64,000 nucleotides of DNA from Nocardia uniformis NBRC 13702 (lineage in GTDB: Bacteria > Actinomycetota > Actinomycetes > Mycobacteriales > Mycobacteriaceae): NCBI RefSeq assembly GCF_001613345.1, contig NZ_BDCE01000049.1, forward strand, positions 116,084 to 180,083, read 5' to 3'. Positions 35,049-43,599 of this stretch are shown one piece after another (position 1 is the first letter of the stretch; the number at the start of each line of letters is the position of its first letter). Position numbers and translations under genes: made by a program. The notes beneath the pieces were generated by a model that worked only from the letters and a program-made list of their open reading frames with translations, was not told the origin of the DNA and did no database searches.

Positions 35049-35299
35049 GGGTGCGCGCCCGTGGGATTCGGGAATGGGATCTCGCCGCTGCGGGAGACCG
35101 CTGTGGCCGCCGGGGTCATGGCGGCCAGAACCGCTGGGGCGCCCGGGAGCCGCCGGTAGGCCGCCATCGCCAAAGCGCCGGTACGGGATTCGCTGTGGGT
35201 GCGCAGCGACCTGCCCGCGTCGGTGAGGGCGTCAGCGGTCAGCAGGCCACGGGTGGTGCGGCTGGAATGGGCATTCGGCGGGGCGCCGACCACAACCAT
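35049..35299 (-). pseudogene. C-terminal remnant of a SCO6745-like protein
   Basis: On the minus strand, RGLLTADALTDAGRSLRTHS, then RTGALAMAAYRRL and GEIPFPNPTGAHP, match the C-terminal third of the actinobacterial SCO6745 family. The N-terminal two-thirds (about 200 residues) is not present upstream. The frame then runs on through unrelated sequence into the opposite-strand TerD/AIM24 fossil. The family was identified from memory of its C-terminal pattern. Confidence 0.55.
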
Positions 35300-35331
35300 T
35301 CGGCCGCACTCGGATGAAGCCGAATAGGCGC

Positions 35332-35682
35332 CTAATCTCCCGGCAGGTGCCGGATACTCTCGCCGCCCTTCACATGCTGCTGCTTCTCGAACCGACTGCT
35401 CAGCAGGGCCGTCATTTCCCGCGCCGCGCCCTCGTACGCTTGCTCGAGCGTAGCTCCCTTATGCGTCACTACCACCGGCTGCTGCCCCGCCGGACGCGCC
35501 TCGAGGGTGCATTTCTTATCGTCGGACCCGGGCTTATCGCCGTTCTCGTCATTGAGGTAGACCTCGACGCGGGTGAGTCGATCACTGAACCGGTCCAGCG
35601 AATCGGCGATCCGAGCCTCTACCTGTTCCATCAGCTCGCGGTCGCTCTCCACGGCCTTGCCGGTGTTGACCATAATCTCCAC
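35332..35682 (-). CDS. HPF/RaiA family ribosome-associated protein
   Basis: A 116-residue protein resembling the N-terminal domain of ribosome hibernation factors. The strand-helix pattern is VEIMVNTGKAVES then ADSLDRFSDRLTRVEVYLND, followed by a KCTLEARPAGQQPVVVTHKG strand pair and a long C-terminal helix. It lacks the dimerisation domain of long HPF. GTG at 35682 with GGAGAG was chosen; an ATG lies 9 bp further on. It ends the minus-strand group that starts with the ankyrin protein, 62 bp upstream. It probably protects or inactivates ribosomes under stress. Confidence 0.8.
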   Translation of the reverse strand: MEIMVNTGKAVESDRELMEQVEARIADSLDRFSDRLTRVEVYLNDENGDKPGSDDKKCTLEARPAGQQPVVVTHKGATLEQAYEGAAREMTALLSSRFEKQQHVKGGESIRHLPGD

Positions 35683-35744
35683 GGATCTCTCCTCTTCGAA
35701 TTGCTCCGGGACGAGCAACCTCCACAGTAGCCGCACCGTTGCGG

Positions 35745-37433
35745 TTACTCCGGAAAAGGAGGTGCGACCCACCGTACGCCGCGGGTGGTGGCGGCGAGCA
35801 GGCCGCCGCGCGGCGGACGAGTCAGGGCGGTGACCGCGCCCTCGGTGACGTCCATGCCAACGCGCTCACCGGTTTCCGCGTCGAACCACATCACGCCGCG
35901 ATCGAGGCCGACCGCCAGTGCGGTGCCATCGTCAGTGAAACATAGTGGTGCCCAGTAGCTTTCATCGTGGAATACGTCGATGCCGTCATCGATGTGCCGG
36001 TGCCACCAGGGTTCTCCGCTCTTGGCTTCCCGGACCACCACGAGCCCCCGGTAGCCATCGGCGCCGGATACGCCCGCGTCCGGGCGAACCCAGGTGGCGA
36101 CCAGCTGCCCGTCCGGTGAGAAGGTGAGTGCGCCGACGAGATCGGAGCGCCGGGTGCTCGGCAGATTCTCCGCTTCGTAGCGCAGGCTGGGTGCGGGTAG
36201 TACATCGAACATGGTCTGCCACCAGTGCCCCTGCGTGGAGTTGGCGACCGCGAGCAGGGTGCCGTCCGGTGAGAATCGGGGGACCACACTCCAATCCCCC
36301 AGTTCACATTCGATCAGATCGGCGGCGTCGCCGACTACGGCGCGGGCCCACATATCGACGATGGTCAGGCCCTCGCTTCTGCTGATCGCCAAGAGGCGGC
36401 CGTCGGGTGACCACACCGCTTCCTGAATTCCCCTGCCGGGCAGCAGTTTCGCGGGTAGTTCGGCACCGCGCGCGAGGTCGCGCCACTCCCGCAGGTGGAC
36501 CGAATCCCCACCGACGAGGGCGACCACGCCGCCGGTGGACGATCCGTTCAGCCCGCGCCGCGCCACTCTGCCCGGAACGCGAATAACGCGGACCGGCTCG
36601 ACCGTCGGCGTCAATCGCCATTCGACCAGTACCGCACCGGAATACATCGTGGTCAGTGCCACCGGCCGCCGCGGATCGACGGCAATACCTTCGTGCGCAC
36701 CCGTGGCGACATCGTCGAGCGTGAGATCCACCGACCGTCCGGAGTCGTGCATTGCCGCGATCATCCTCGCGCGCAACGCTTCCGGGCCACGATCGCCGAG
36801 TACATCGATGGGCGTATCACCGAACCGATCCCGCCGCCCCGGATCTGCTCCCCGATCGAGCAGCAGATTCGCGGTATCCACCCAGCTGTCCTCGGTACGC
36901 GCACGCGCGCACGCACCGTGCAGCGGGGTCCACGCGCGCTCGCTCTCCACCGGCGCGCCCGCCTCCACCAACATCCGCACGATCTCGGGGTCGGCGGCGG
37001 TATCCAGGGGTACGAGCCCACCCTCACCCGCCGCGAACGGGTCCGCCCCGGTCGCCAACAGCACGCGCACCACCTCGCGCCGCCCCTTGTCGACCGCGAT
37101 ATGCAGCGGCGTCGCGTCGAAGTGGTACCGCACCTCCATCCCTCGCGGACCGGCAGCCGCCACCAATAGTTCCGCGACCGCACCGCTGGCGGCCCAGTGC
37201 AATGCGTTGTCGCCGGTGGTCCGACGGGCCAGGGGATCCGCGCCACGCTCCAATAGCAGCCGTACCGCGTCGGCGGAATCCGCGAACCACACCGCCGCGA
37301 TGAGCGGCGTGATATTCATCCACCCCTTGGTGTTCACCGCCGCCGGTTCCACCTCGAGCAGCCGCCGCAACCGGGGGACGTCCCCGGCCGTGGCAGCCTC
37401 GATAATCGGCGGTGCAGAATCCATGCCCGCCAT
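35745..37433 (-). CDS. ankyrin-repeat / beta-propeller-like fusion protein
   Basis: A 562-residue cytoplasmic protein. Residues about 8-215 hold five to six ankyrin repeats (NITPLIAAVWFADSADAVRL, NALHWAASGAV, TPLHIAVDKGRREVV, TPLHGACAR, DTPIDVLG). Residues 250-560 carry WD40/propeller-like blades with the recurring motif SPDGxLLA (VWSPDGRLLAIS, RFSPDGTLLAVAN, LTFSPDGQLVA, CFTDDGTALAV). Both are protein-binding scaffolds; their fusion in one bacterial protein is uncommon. It stands 62 bp upstream of the HPF-like gene on the same strand. Two ATGs (37433, 37424) are possible starts. Confidence 0.83.
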   Translation of the reverse strand: MAGMDSAPPIIEAATAGDVPRLRRLLEVEPAAVNTKGWMNITPLIAAVWFADSADAVRLLLERGADPLARRTTGDNALHWAASGAVAELLVAAAGPRGMEVRYHFDATPLHIAVDKGRREVVRVLLATGADPFAAGEGGLVPLDTAADPEIVRMLVEAGAPVESERAWTPLHGACARARTEDSWVDTANLLLDRGADPGRRDRFGDTPIDVLGDRGPEALRARMIAAMHDSGRSVDLTLDDVATGAHEGIAVDPRRPVALTTMYSGAVLVEWRLTPTVEPVRVIRVPGRVARRGLNGSSTGGVVALVGGDSVHLREWRDLARGAELPAKLLPGRGIQEAVWSPDGRLLAISRSEGLTIVDMWARAVVGDAADLIECELGDWSVVPRFSPDGTLLAVANSTQGHWWQTMFDVLPAPSLRYEAENLPSTRRSDLVGALTFSPDGQLVATWVRPDAGVSGADGYRGLVVVREAKSGEPWWHRHIDDGIDVFHDESYWAPLCFTDDGTALAVGLDRGVMWFDAETGERVGMDVTEGAVTALTRPPRGGLLAATTRGVRWVAPPFPE

Positions 37434-37513
37434 AATCGCAGTGCACCCCGAGCCGCCGCGACTGTGCGCGCAAACTTTTCCGAGGGTCGGACCGGAGCAC
37501 GCAGCCACACAAC

Positions 37514-37527
37514 TAGAACATGTTCTA
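37514..37527. promoter_or_regulatory. KstR-type operator
   Basis: TAGAACATGTTCTA is a perfect 14-bp palindrome that fits the KstR consensus TnnAACnnGTTnnA from mycobacteria and rhodococci. It lies just before the hydrolase start (37538) and about 80 bp from the divergent ankyrin gene. KstR is the cholesterol-catabolism repressor released by 3-keto-cholestenoyl-CoA. Confidence 0.85.
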
Positions 37528-37537
37528 CTCTGGGGGT

Positions 37538-38389
37538 GTGGATGTGACATACGAGGGCTCGAAGCGGGAGGTCGCAACCGACAAGGGGGTGTTGCGGTAC
37601 CACGAGGCCGGTGACGGCCCGCCGCTGCTGTTGCTGCACGGATCCGGGATCGGGGTCAACGGCTGGCGGAACTACCGAGGAAATCTAGGGGTGTTCGCCG
37701 ATCAATTCCACTGCTACGCACTGGAATTCCCCGGCTTCGGAGTGAGCCATCCAGTGGGCGGGCACCCGGTGCTCAGCGCGGTCGACTCGGTCATTCGATT
37801 CATGGACGCGCTGGGCATCGAATCAGCTGCCGTACTGGGCAATTCCATGGGCGGGGTGGTGGGCGCCAATGTGGCCATCGAACATCCCGAGCGGGTGGAC
37901 AAGCTGGTGTCGATCGGCGGGGTCGGGGCCAGCACCCTGAACCCGAATCCCAGTGAGGGCACCCGAATTCTGCAGGACTTCGCCGATAACCCCAGCCGCG
38001 ACAAACTTGTTCGGTGGCTCGACTGCATGCTGTACGACAGGGCGCTACTCACCGACGAATTGGTCGAGGAGCGCTGGCAGGCCGCGATGGGGGCGGATGC
38101 GCAGCGCGCCATCGAGGCGATGTACGGGTCCAAGGCCTTTGCCCTGCAACAGCAGTACCTCGCCAACTCGGATACGCCGCCGTACTGGTCGATGCTGCAC
38201 AAGGTCGAGTGCCCGACGCTGCTGGCGTGGGGGGCCGATGATCGGCAGTGTCCACTGGATATGGCGATGATTCCGCTGCGGCTGATTCCCGAGGCCGAGC
38301 TGCATGTCTTCCCCAAGTGCGGCCACTGGGTCATGTATGAGGCCAAGGCGGCGTTCGAGCGGGTGACGATGGAATTCTTGCGGCGGTGA
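37538..38389 (+). CDS. alpha/beta hydrolase, HsaD/meta-cleavage-product hydrolase-like
   Basis: A 283-residue serine hydrolase. HGSGIGVNGWRNYRGN supplies the oxyanion region, GNSMGG the nucleophile (about residue 110), DDRQCPL the acid and KCGHWVM the histidine. The C-terminal half (AELHVFPKCGHWVMYE) closely resembles HsaD, which cleaves a C-C bond in cholesterol ring degradation. A perfect KstR box sits immediately upstream, so a role in steroid catabolism is likely, although this is a stand-alone paralogue outside the usual hsa operon. GTG starts at 37538 or 37544 are possible; an ATG at 37520 lies inside the operator. Confidence 0.87.
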   Translation: MDVTYEGSKREVATDKGVLRYHEAGDGPPLLLLHGSGIGVNGWRNYRGNLGVFADQFHCYALEFPGFGVSHPVGGHPVLSAVDSVIRFMDALGIESAAVLGNSMGGVVGANVAIEHPERVDKLVSIGGVGASTLNPNPSEGTRILQDFADNPSRDKLVRWLDCMLYDRALLTDELVEERWQAAMGADAQRAIEAMYGSKAFALQQQYLANSDTPPYWSMLHKVECPTLLAWGADDRQCPLDMAMIPLRLIPEAELHVFPKCGHWVMYEAKAAFERVTMEFLRR

Positions 38390-38421
38390 CCGGCTGAATT
38401 GATGCGGCCGCCGGTTGTGGG

Positions 38422-39306
38422 CTAGTGGCGGATACCCAGAAAGAACTGGATGTGGCCCGGGTGTCGGCCGTAGTCGACGCGGAACATTTGGACATCCAGG
38501 GAGAATTGCTGTTCGGTGGCGATATCGCGGAGCAGCATCCGCGGCTCATCGCGGCCGTAGGTGGTGCCGCCGGCCGCCCACATATCGCGGAACTCGGGAT
38601 AGTCGCCCAGTTCTTCGAGAAGGTCACCGGCCCAGGTGGTGTCGCCGGATTGGCCGATGAGTCCGCGGAGCCAGTCGACAGTGAGGGAGGATTCCTTCTC
38701 CCATTCCACCATCACTCGCTTGGACTGCGCATTGCCGAAGAACCAGCGCAGAATGCTGACGTCCTCGACCAGGCCGGGGAACACCTTGGCATAGGAGTCG
38801 TTGCATACCAGCACATTCCAGCGCGTATCGACGAAGGCCGCCGGATTGGGTTCGTGTACGGCGAGGCTGTCGCGCATATCGTCGGCAATGCCGTCGCGTA
38901 GCTCCGCGACGCTGGGAAACGAGTCGTCGTGCAGCCCGGCCAAATCGAAAAGGTGTCTACGTTCGGCGTCCGATAGCGGGCTGACCCGGTCCAGAAAGGT
39001 AGTGAGCGCCTCGATCACCTGTTTGGTCGGATGCTCACGCGCTCCGCTCTCCAGATGGGTGATATAGCTGGCGCTGACTCCGGCCGCGAATCCGAGGCGT
39101 TCCCGAGATACCCGGCGATCATCGCGAAGCTTTCTCAGCAGTCCCCCGAGTGTAGGAGGGCGCAAAAGCTCGCCCGCACCGTCGTCGGATGGTATGCGCA
39201 GCAATGGGATCCACTCCCCCTGTACCTGGACTCTTCGCGCCGAAGGCACACATTCCGAACGGGACTTACCGCCAGAATGGTAAATCAACGCCGCAGAGCC
39301 TGTCAC
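38422..39306 (-). CDS. XRE family regulator with MmyB-like ligand-binding domain
   Basis: A 294-residue regulator. The XRE HTH (RERLGFAAGVSASYITHLESG) is near residues 68-88, and an MmyB-like PAS-type domain (ERRHLFDLAGLH, then FVDTRWNVLVCNDSYAKVF) follows. In this family the C-terminal domain can bind fatty-acid-like ligands. It is convergent with the KstR-box hydrolase. The exact start is uncertain: the GTG at 39306 gives a 45-residue N-terminal extension that may not be real. Confidence 0.83.
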   Translation of the reverse strand: MTGSAALIYHSGGKSRSECVPSARRVQVQGEWIPLLRIPSDDGAGELLRPPTLGGLLRKLRDDRRVSRERLGFAAGVSASYITHLESGAREHPTKQVIEALTTFLDRVSPLSDAERRHLFDLAGLHDDSFPSVAELRDGIADDMRDSLAVHEPNPAAFVDTRWNVLVCNDSYAKVFPGLVEDVSILRWFFGNAQSKRVMVEWEKESSLTVDWLRGLIGQSGDTTWAGDLLEELGDYPEFRDMWAAGGTTYGRDEPRMLLRDIATEQQFSLDVQMFRVDYGRHPGHIQFFLGIRH

Positions 39307-39496
39307 TAATTCAGCAAGTTGTCAGTTACATCACAAATCATGACAGAGGTACATCAACGTTGCCGCACTCGGCACGGGGTGAGTCGAGTACACACATTCC
39401 CGCTGCCCGTGGCATCGGCGGTCACCGAGGAACGCCCACCAGAGCCTGTCGGCGGCCGGCACAATATCTCCACATTCGGTCGCTACGTTGGAGATC

Positions 39497-40378
39497 GTGA
39501 ATCGAACAGAGGTCGCGCACCGGCTGCACGCGATGATCCGGGTGGCCCTGTCGCTGGCCATTATCGCTTTCGGAATGGTGAAAGTGATTCCAACCCAGTT
39601 CATTACCTTCACATTGCCCGGCGAGATGCTGGTGCCGCTGGGCGAGTCCTCGCCCTCGGGCATGCTGTGGAAATTCATGGCGACCTCCACGCCGTACACG
39701 GTGATCACGGGTGTGGTGGAGGTGCTCGGCGGGCTATTGCTGATCTTCCGGCGCACGGTGCTGCTCGGCGCGCTGGTCTGCCTGGTGGCACTGGTTCAGG
39801 TGAGCATTCTCAATCTCGCCTATGGCGTTCCGGTGCTGGTCACGCCACTGCTCATGCTGGCAATGGCGCTGGCTGTGTCCATGCCGTGGTGGCCGCGGCT
39901 GATCGATGTGTTGTTCCGGAACCGAGATTCGGCGGCACTCCCGGAGCCGAGCAGCCACGGTCGGCGAATCCGCATGGTGGGCACCGCCGTTCACGCCACG
40001 GCTGCCGTACTCGTCATAGCGTTCATGGGGGGCAATGGCATCCGGACGTATTACGACTACACCGAGCGCCTCTCCGCACTCGACGGTGTATGGGCGGTGG
40101 ACGAGTTCCACGGCACCGGCCCCCGCTGGGTGCGGCTGGCCATCGAAGACCGCCCGGCCGCCAAGAGACTGGTGCTGGCCCGGGACACCGCGGAATCGGC
40201 CACCCTCGAGCTGACCGTGGATACAACGGAACAGGTTCTGCGCGCGGGCAACTGGACGCTGCGGTACGCACACCCGTCCGACACCGTCCTGCGCATTACC
40301 GGTGAATTCGATGGAGCTCCGGTCGACGCGACCCTGCATCGCATCCCGCTCCGCACCGAATCACGAGAGTTCCGCTGA
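39497..40378 (+). CDS. DoxX-like membrane protein
   Basis: A 293-residue membrane protein with four to five helices (residues 15-35, 65-90, 95-115, 118-140 and about 165-185) and a C-terminal beta-rich extracytoplasmic domain of about 100 residues (YYDYTERLSALDGVWAVDEF onward). The helical part is like DoxX/DoxD proteins; the tail is an extra. GTG at 39497 follows TTGGAG. Function unknown; DoxX proteins are linked to redox homeostasis in mycobacteria, which is only a family association. Confidence 0.78.
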   Translation: MNRTEVAHRLHAMIRVALSLAIIAFGMVKVIPTQFITFTLPGEMLVPLGESSPSGMLWKFMATSTPYTVITGVVEVLGGLLLIFRRTVLLGALVCLVALVQVSILNLAYGVPVLVTPLLMLAMALAVSMPWWPRLIDVLFRNRDSAALPEPSSHGRRIRMVGTAVHATAAVLVIAFMGGNGIRTYYDYTERLSALDGVWAVDEFHGTGPRWVRLAIEDRPAAKRLVLARDTAESATLELTVDTTEQVLRAGNWTLRYAHPSDTVLRITGEFDGAPVDATLHRIPLRTESREFR

Positions 40379-40477
40379 TACTCGCCGCAATCCAGAAGCC
40401 GCGCTTCCTGGTGGCGGAGCCCGGCGACGAGAGCATCCGGGCCGACTCGGCGCCCGCGTCCCCGGTGTCCCCGCGGG

Positions 40478-40651
40478 TCAGCGTCGGAAGGCGGCGCGCA
40501 ACCGCTGCGCGGCGCGCCCCAGATCCGAGCGAGATTGGTCGCGGCGGCCCTGGGCCGCCAGTGGCCGGTCGCCGGTGGCCCGGCCCAGGACCTTATTGAT
40601 CGAGCCGCGGACGCCGCGCATCCGGTGTGAGATCCTCTTGTCGTTTCGCAT
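40478..40651 (-). CDS. CsbD family stress protein
   Basis: A 57-residue hydrophilic protein. RMRGVRGSINKVLGRATGD and AAQGRRDQSRSDLGRAAQRL match the CsbD pattern (GKxKEAxGxxTGDxxLxxEG), including the conserved RATGD turn. More Arg-rich than typical. CsbD is a sigma-B target in Bacillus; here a good SigF/SigB-type promoter is found just upstream at 40661-40685, with the -10 only 9 bp from the ATG, so the mRNA would be leaderless. Confidence 0.8.
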   Translation of the reverse strand: MRNDKRISHRMRGVRGSINKVLGRATGDRPLAAQGRRDQSRSDLGRAAQRLRAAFRR

Positions 40652-40660
40652 ATCCGGGGC

Positions 40661-40685
40661 ATGCCCGTTCCGGGGATCTGCAAAC
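40661..40685 (-). promoter_or_regulatory. SigF/SigB-type promoter of the csbD-like gene
   Basis: On the minus strand GTTT is followed after exactly 15 bp by GGGCAT, one mismatch from the GTTT-N14-16-GGGTAT consensus. It is placed directly before the CsbD-family ATG at 40651. Confidence 0.6.
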
Positions 40686-40718
40686 GAATTCGCCCACGTC
40701 ACCGGGGAGTTCGATCAG

Positions 40719-41213
40719 TCAGATACCCAGCGCCGGAATGCCACCGGGCCGGGCCCCGTACGCATGGAAGTGATCGGCGGCCACGACGATGAACAGCGCC
40801 TCGGCGGTGGCCGCCAGTTGACCGTCCAGTTCGACGCGGGCCGTGATGTGGAGTTTGCGACCCTCCCGCCGGTCCAGGCGAGCACGCAGCAGCAGTGGCC
40901 GACCGAGCGGAATGGGTTGCGAAAAGGTGATATTCAACTGCGCGGTAACCGCCGGCAAGCCGTGTGGGATGAGCACCGCACCGGCCGCCTCGTCCAGGGC
41001 CGCCGACACGGCACCGCCGTGCGCGAGCCCGGGCGCACCCTCGTGCCGCCGGTCGAGAACCAGTTCACCGACGACCTCGTCGCCGTCACCGAGGAATTCG
41101 ACCCCGAGGCCCGACCGATTGCCCGGTCCACATCCGAAGCAGTTGCCATGATGCGGCGGAAGGGAATTGCGAGCCTCATCCGACGTTCCGCGCTGGGTCA
41201 GCGTCTCGGTCAT
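40719..41213 (-). CDS. PaaI-type hotdog thioesterase
   Basis: A 164-residue acyl-CoA thioesterase of the hotdog fold. NCFGCGPGNRSGLGVEF (residues 25-41) and HGGAVSAALDEAAGAV near 67 are the characteristic motifs. The HGG and ALDE residues correspond to the catalytic Asn/Asp-Glu region of the family. The start at 41213 has an exceptionally strong ribosome site (GGAGGAGGGG). The acyl substrate is unknown. Confidence 0.87.
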   Translation of the reverse strand: MTETLTQRGTSDEARNSLPPHHGNCFGCGPGNRSGLGVEFLGDGDEVVGELVLDRRHEGAPGLAHGGAVSAALDEAAGAVLIPHGLPAVTAQLNITFSQPIPLGRPLLLRARLDRREGRKLHITARVELDGQLAATAEALFIVVAADHFHAYGARPGGIPALGI

Positions 41214-41357
41214 ACCCCTCCTCCGCACGAGTCGATCGGCCTCGCATCACCACACTCCCATTCGGGAATCATTTGACTCCGAAATAATACCCGACCCGCT
41301 GACGAGCATGGTGGCGTCATACCCCGAAAGCGGTTGCCAACGATTAGCCTCTCACCT

Positions 41358-42200
41358 ATGACCCCTGTCGTAGCGGTATCCGGAGCCAGTGGACACATCG
41401 GCGGGCGAGTAGCTCGGCTCTTATCCGAGGCGGGATTGTCCACACGTTTGCTGGGCCGAAATCCCGATCGGATAGCGGCGGTCCCGGGCGGAACCCCCGT
41501 CCGCGCCGACTTCCATGACGCCGAATCCGTCGGCACGGCGCTGGCCGGCGCGCACACCTTCTTCTTCGTCTCCGCGACCGAATCCGAGCACCGCGCCACC
41601 GAACAGGTCGCCGTGGTGCAGGCCGCGCGGCAGGCCGGAGTCGAACGCATCGTCTATCTGTCGTTCGTGGGAGCCGCGCCGGATGCCGTCTTCACCTTCG
41701 GCCGCGACCACTGGTACACCGAACAGGCCATTCGCGCCGCGGGGGTGGAGTACACCATCCTGCGCGATAACCAGTACCAGGACCTGATTCCGCAGTACGC
41801 GGGTGAGGACGGCGTGATTCGCGGACCGGCCGGAGACGGCGCGGTAGCCGCGGTCACCCGCGACGATGTCGCCGCCGCGGCGGCGGCGGTGCTGACTACC
41901 GCCGGCCACGCGGGCGAAATCCACGAACTCACCGGCCCGCGCGCCTTCACCCTCGCCGAGGCGGCCCACATGATGACGACCGAGTTCGGACGCCACTACA
42001 CCTACGTCCGCGAAACCATGGACGAGGCCTACGCCTCGCGCGCGAAATACGCGGCCGCACCGTGGGAAGTCGATGGCTGGGTCACCTCGTACGCCGCCAT
42101 TGCCCACGGCGACCTCGAGACCGTCACCGATTCGGTCGAACGGCTCACCGGCCGCCCGCCCCTCGACTTCCGCGACTTCCTCGCCACCGTGCGGCGCTGA
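41358..42200 (+). CDS. NmrA-like NAD(P)H-binding SDR protein
   Basis: A 280-residue atypical short-chain dehydrogenase related to quinone oxidoreductase QOR2/NmrA. Cofactor motif GASGHIGGRVARLL (residues 8-21). The active-site Tyr-Lys pair of classical SDRs is not evident, in keeping with NmrA-type proteins, which act as redox sensors or NADPH:quinone reductases. The stop lies inside the stem of the terminator shared with ectD. Confidence 0.87.
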   Translation: MTPVVAVSGASGHIGGRVARLLSEAGLSTRLLGRNPDRIAAVPGGTPVRADFHDAESVGTALAGAHTFFFVSATESEHRATEQVAVVQAARQAGVERIVYLSFVGAAPDAVFTFGRDHWYTEQAIRAAGVEYTILRDNQYQDLIPQYAGEDGVIRGPAGDGAVAAVTRDDVAAAAAAVLTTAGHAGEIHELTGPRAFTLAEAAHMMTTEFGRHYTYVRETMDEAYASRAKYAAAPWEVDGWVTSYAAIAHGDLETVTDSVERLTGRPPLDFRDFLATVRR

Positions 42201-42239
42201 TCCCGTGCACCCCACAGCGGGGGTGGCACGGGATCAGCG
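42195..42239. terminator. bidirectional terminator between NmrA-like gene and ectD
   Basis: A 14-bp perfect stem (CGCTGATCCCGTGC pairing with GCACGGGATCAGCG), extended by ACCCC/GGGGT around one unpaired G. It lies between convergent genes and includes the stop codon of the plus-strand gene. Confidence 0.83.
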
Positions 42240-42297
42240 GGCAGGGCGGGGGCGATGCGGAGCACGGCGCGACGTCATTGTTCGCGCCGTGCCGCAC

Positions 42298-43182
42298 CTA
42301 TCGCACCGGCGTGAAATCGCGGTTGGCGATATAGGTCGGGCGGGGCTCATCCGCGGCGTAAGGCGCGCCGAGGGTGTTCTCCACGCTGTTGAACACCAGG
42401 AAGATATTCGAGCGCGGGAACGGAGTGATGTTGTTCGACGAACCGTGCATGAGGTTGGAGTCGAACAGCAGGGCCGATCCGGCGGCGCCGGTGAACTGCG
42501 AGATGCCGTGCGCCTGCCCGAGTTTCTCGATGTCGTCCTGACCCGGTACGCCGACCTCCTGCTCCCGCAGGGAGTCCCGGTAGTGATCCGGTGGAGTTTC
42601 GCCATGGCAGGGGACGAAGACTCGGTGCGAGCCGGGCATCACCATGAGGCTGCCGTTGTACGGGTGATTATCGGTCAGCGCGATCGACAGACTGACCGCC
42701 CGCGGCGCGGGCATTCCGTCCTCGGCGTGCCAGGTCTCGAAATCCGAATGCCAGTAGAAACCCGCGCCGGTGAAGCCGGGCATGTAGTTCACCCGACTCT
42801 GGTGCAGGTACACCTCCGAACCCAGGATCTGCTCGGCCAGTCCCGCGATCCGGGTCTGGCGCACCAGATCGCCGACCGCCGCGCTGAGCTTGTGCACCTC
42901 GAAGATGGAGCGCACCCGACGCGCCTTCTTCTCGATAATCAGCCGTTCGTCGAGCCACAGATCCGGATCCTCGGCCAAACGCCTTGTCTCCGTGCTGAAT
43001 TCAGCAACCTTATCCGGGGACAGCAGAGCGTCGATCACGGAGTACCCGTATCGGTCGAAAGTCGCCAGTTCCGGTGACTCCACCCGACCCCACACCACCG
43101 GGTCGACGCGCTCGAACTGCGCTCGCGGTGTGCTGGTACGGGTCTGATAACGGTCGAGTACTCCGTAGTCGGACAACGTCAT
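42298..43182 (-). CDS. ectD: ectoine hydroxylase
   Basis: A 294-residue iron/2-oxoglutarate dioxygenase that converts ectoine to 5-hydroxyectoine. The iron motif HSDFETWHAEDGMPAPRA (His about 148, Asp about 150) is the EctD signature; the distal His lies in GSHRVFVPCH or LMHGSS. Length and sequence are typical. It is last in ectABCD, 20 bp after ectC. Its presence indicates that the host makes hydroxyectoine, useful under heat and osmotic stress. Confidence 0.96.
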   Translation of the reverse strand: MTLSDYGVLDRYQTRTSTPRAQFERVDPVVWGRVESPELATFDRYGYSVIDALLSPDKVAEFSTETRRLAEDPDLWLDERLIIEKKARRVRSIFEVHKLSAAVGDLVRQTRIAGLAEQILGSEVYLHQSRVNYMPGFTGAGFYWHSDFETWHAEDGMPAPRAVSLSIALTDNHPYNGSLMVMPGSHRVFVPCHGETPPDHYRDSLREQEVGVPGQDDIEKLGQAHGISQFTGAAGSALLFDSNLMHGSSNNITPFPRSNIFLVFNSVENTLGAPYAADEPRPTYIANRDFTPVR

Positions 43183-43202
43183 TCGTAACTACTCCGATTC
43201 TC

Positions 43203-43598
43203 CTACAGGGCGGCGACGGCGACCAGGGGATAGACGCCGTTCTCGTCGTGGACCTCCTGCCCTGTTACGGGCGGATTGAAGACGCACATCATGCGCATCT
43301 GGACGCGCACCTCGAGGCGGTGGCGTTCGTGACCGTCGAGCAGGTACATCGAGCCCGGACCCAGCTCATAGGTGACGTCATTGTCGAGGTCGGTCAGCGT
43401 CCCCTCGCCTTCCACCAGCCACACCGCCTCGATGTGGTTCTGATAGTGGAATTCGTGGACGGTGCCCGCCTCGATGGTGGTCTCGTGGAAGGAGAACCCC
43501 ACCCCGTCGCCGCCGAGGACGATGCGCTTGCTGCGCCAGCCCTCGCCCGCGACGTCACGGTCGGTGCCGGTGATATCGGCCGTGGTACGCACGATCAT
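43203..43598 (-). CDS. ectC: L-ectoine synthase
   Basis: A 131-residue cupin enzyme that closes the ring of N-gamma-acetyl-diaminobutyrate to give ectoine. The cupin metal-binding strands are visible (ETTIEAGTVHEFHYQNHIEA, then LGPGSMYLLDGHERHRLEV). One base separates it from ectB, so translation is coupled. Confidence 0.96.
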   Translation of the reverse strand: MIVRTTADITGTDRDVAGEGWRSKRIVLGGDGVGFSFHETTIEAGTVHEFHYQNHIEAVWLVEGEGTLTDLDNDVTYELGPGSMYLLDGHERHRLEVRVQMRMMCVFNPPVTGQEVHDENGVYPLVAVAAL

Positions 43599-43599
43599 G

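Noticed and set aside
36535..37614. Plus-strand open frame opposite the ankyrin gene
   Set aside because: Ser/Arg-rich antisense shadow; it also runs across the KstR operator.
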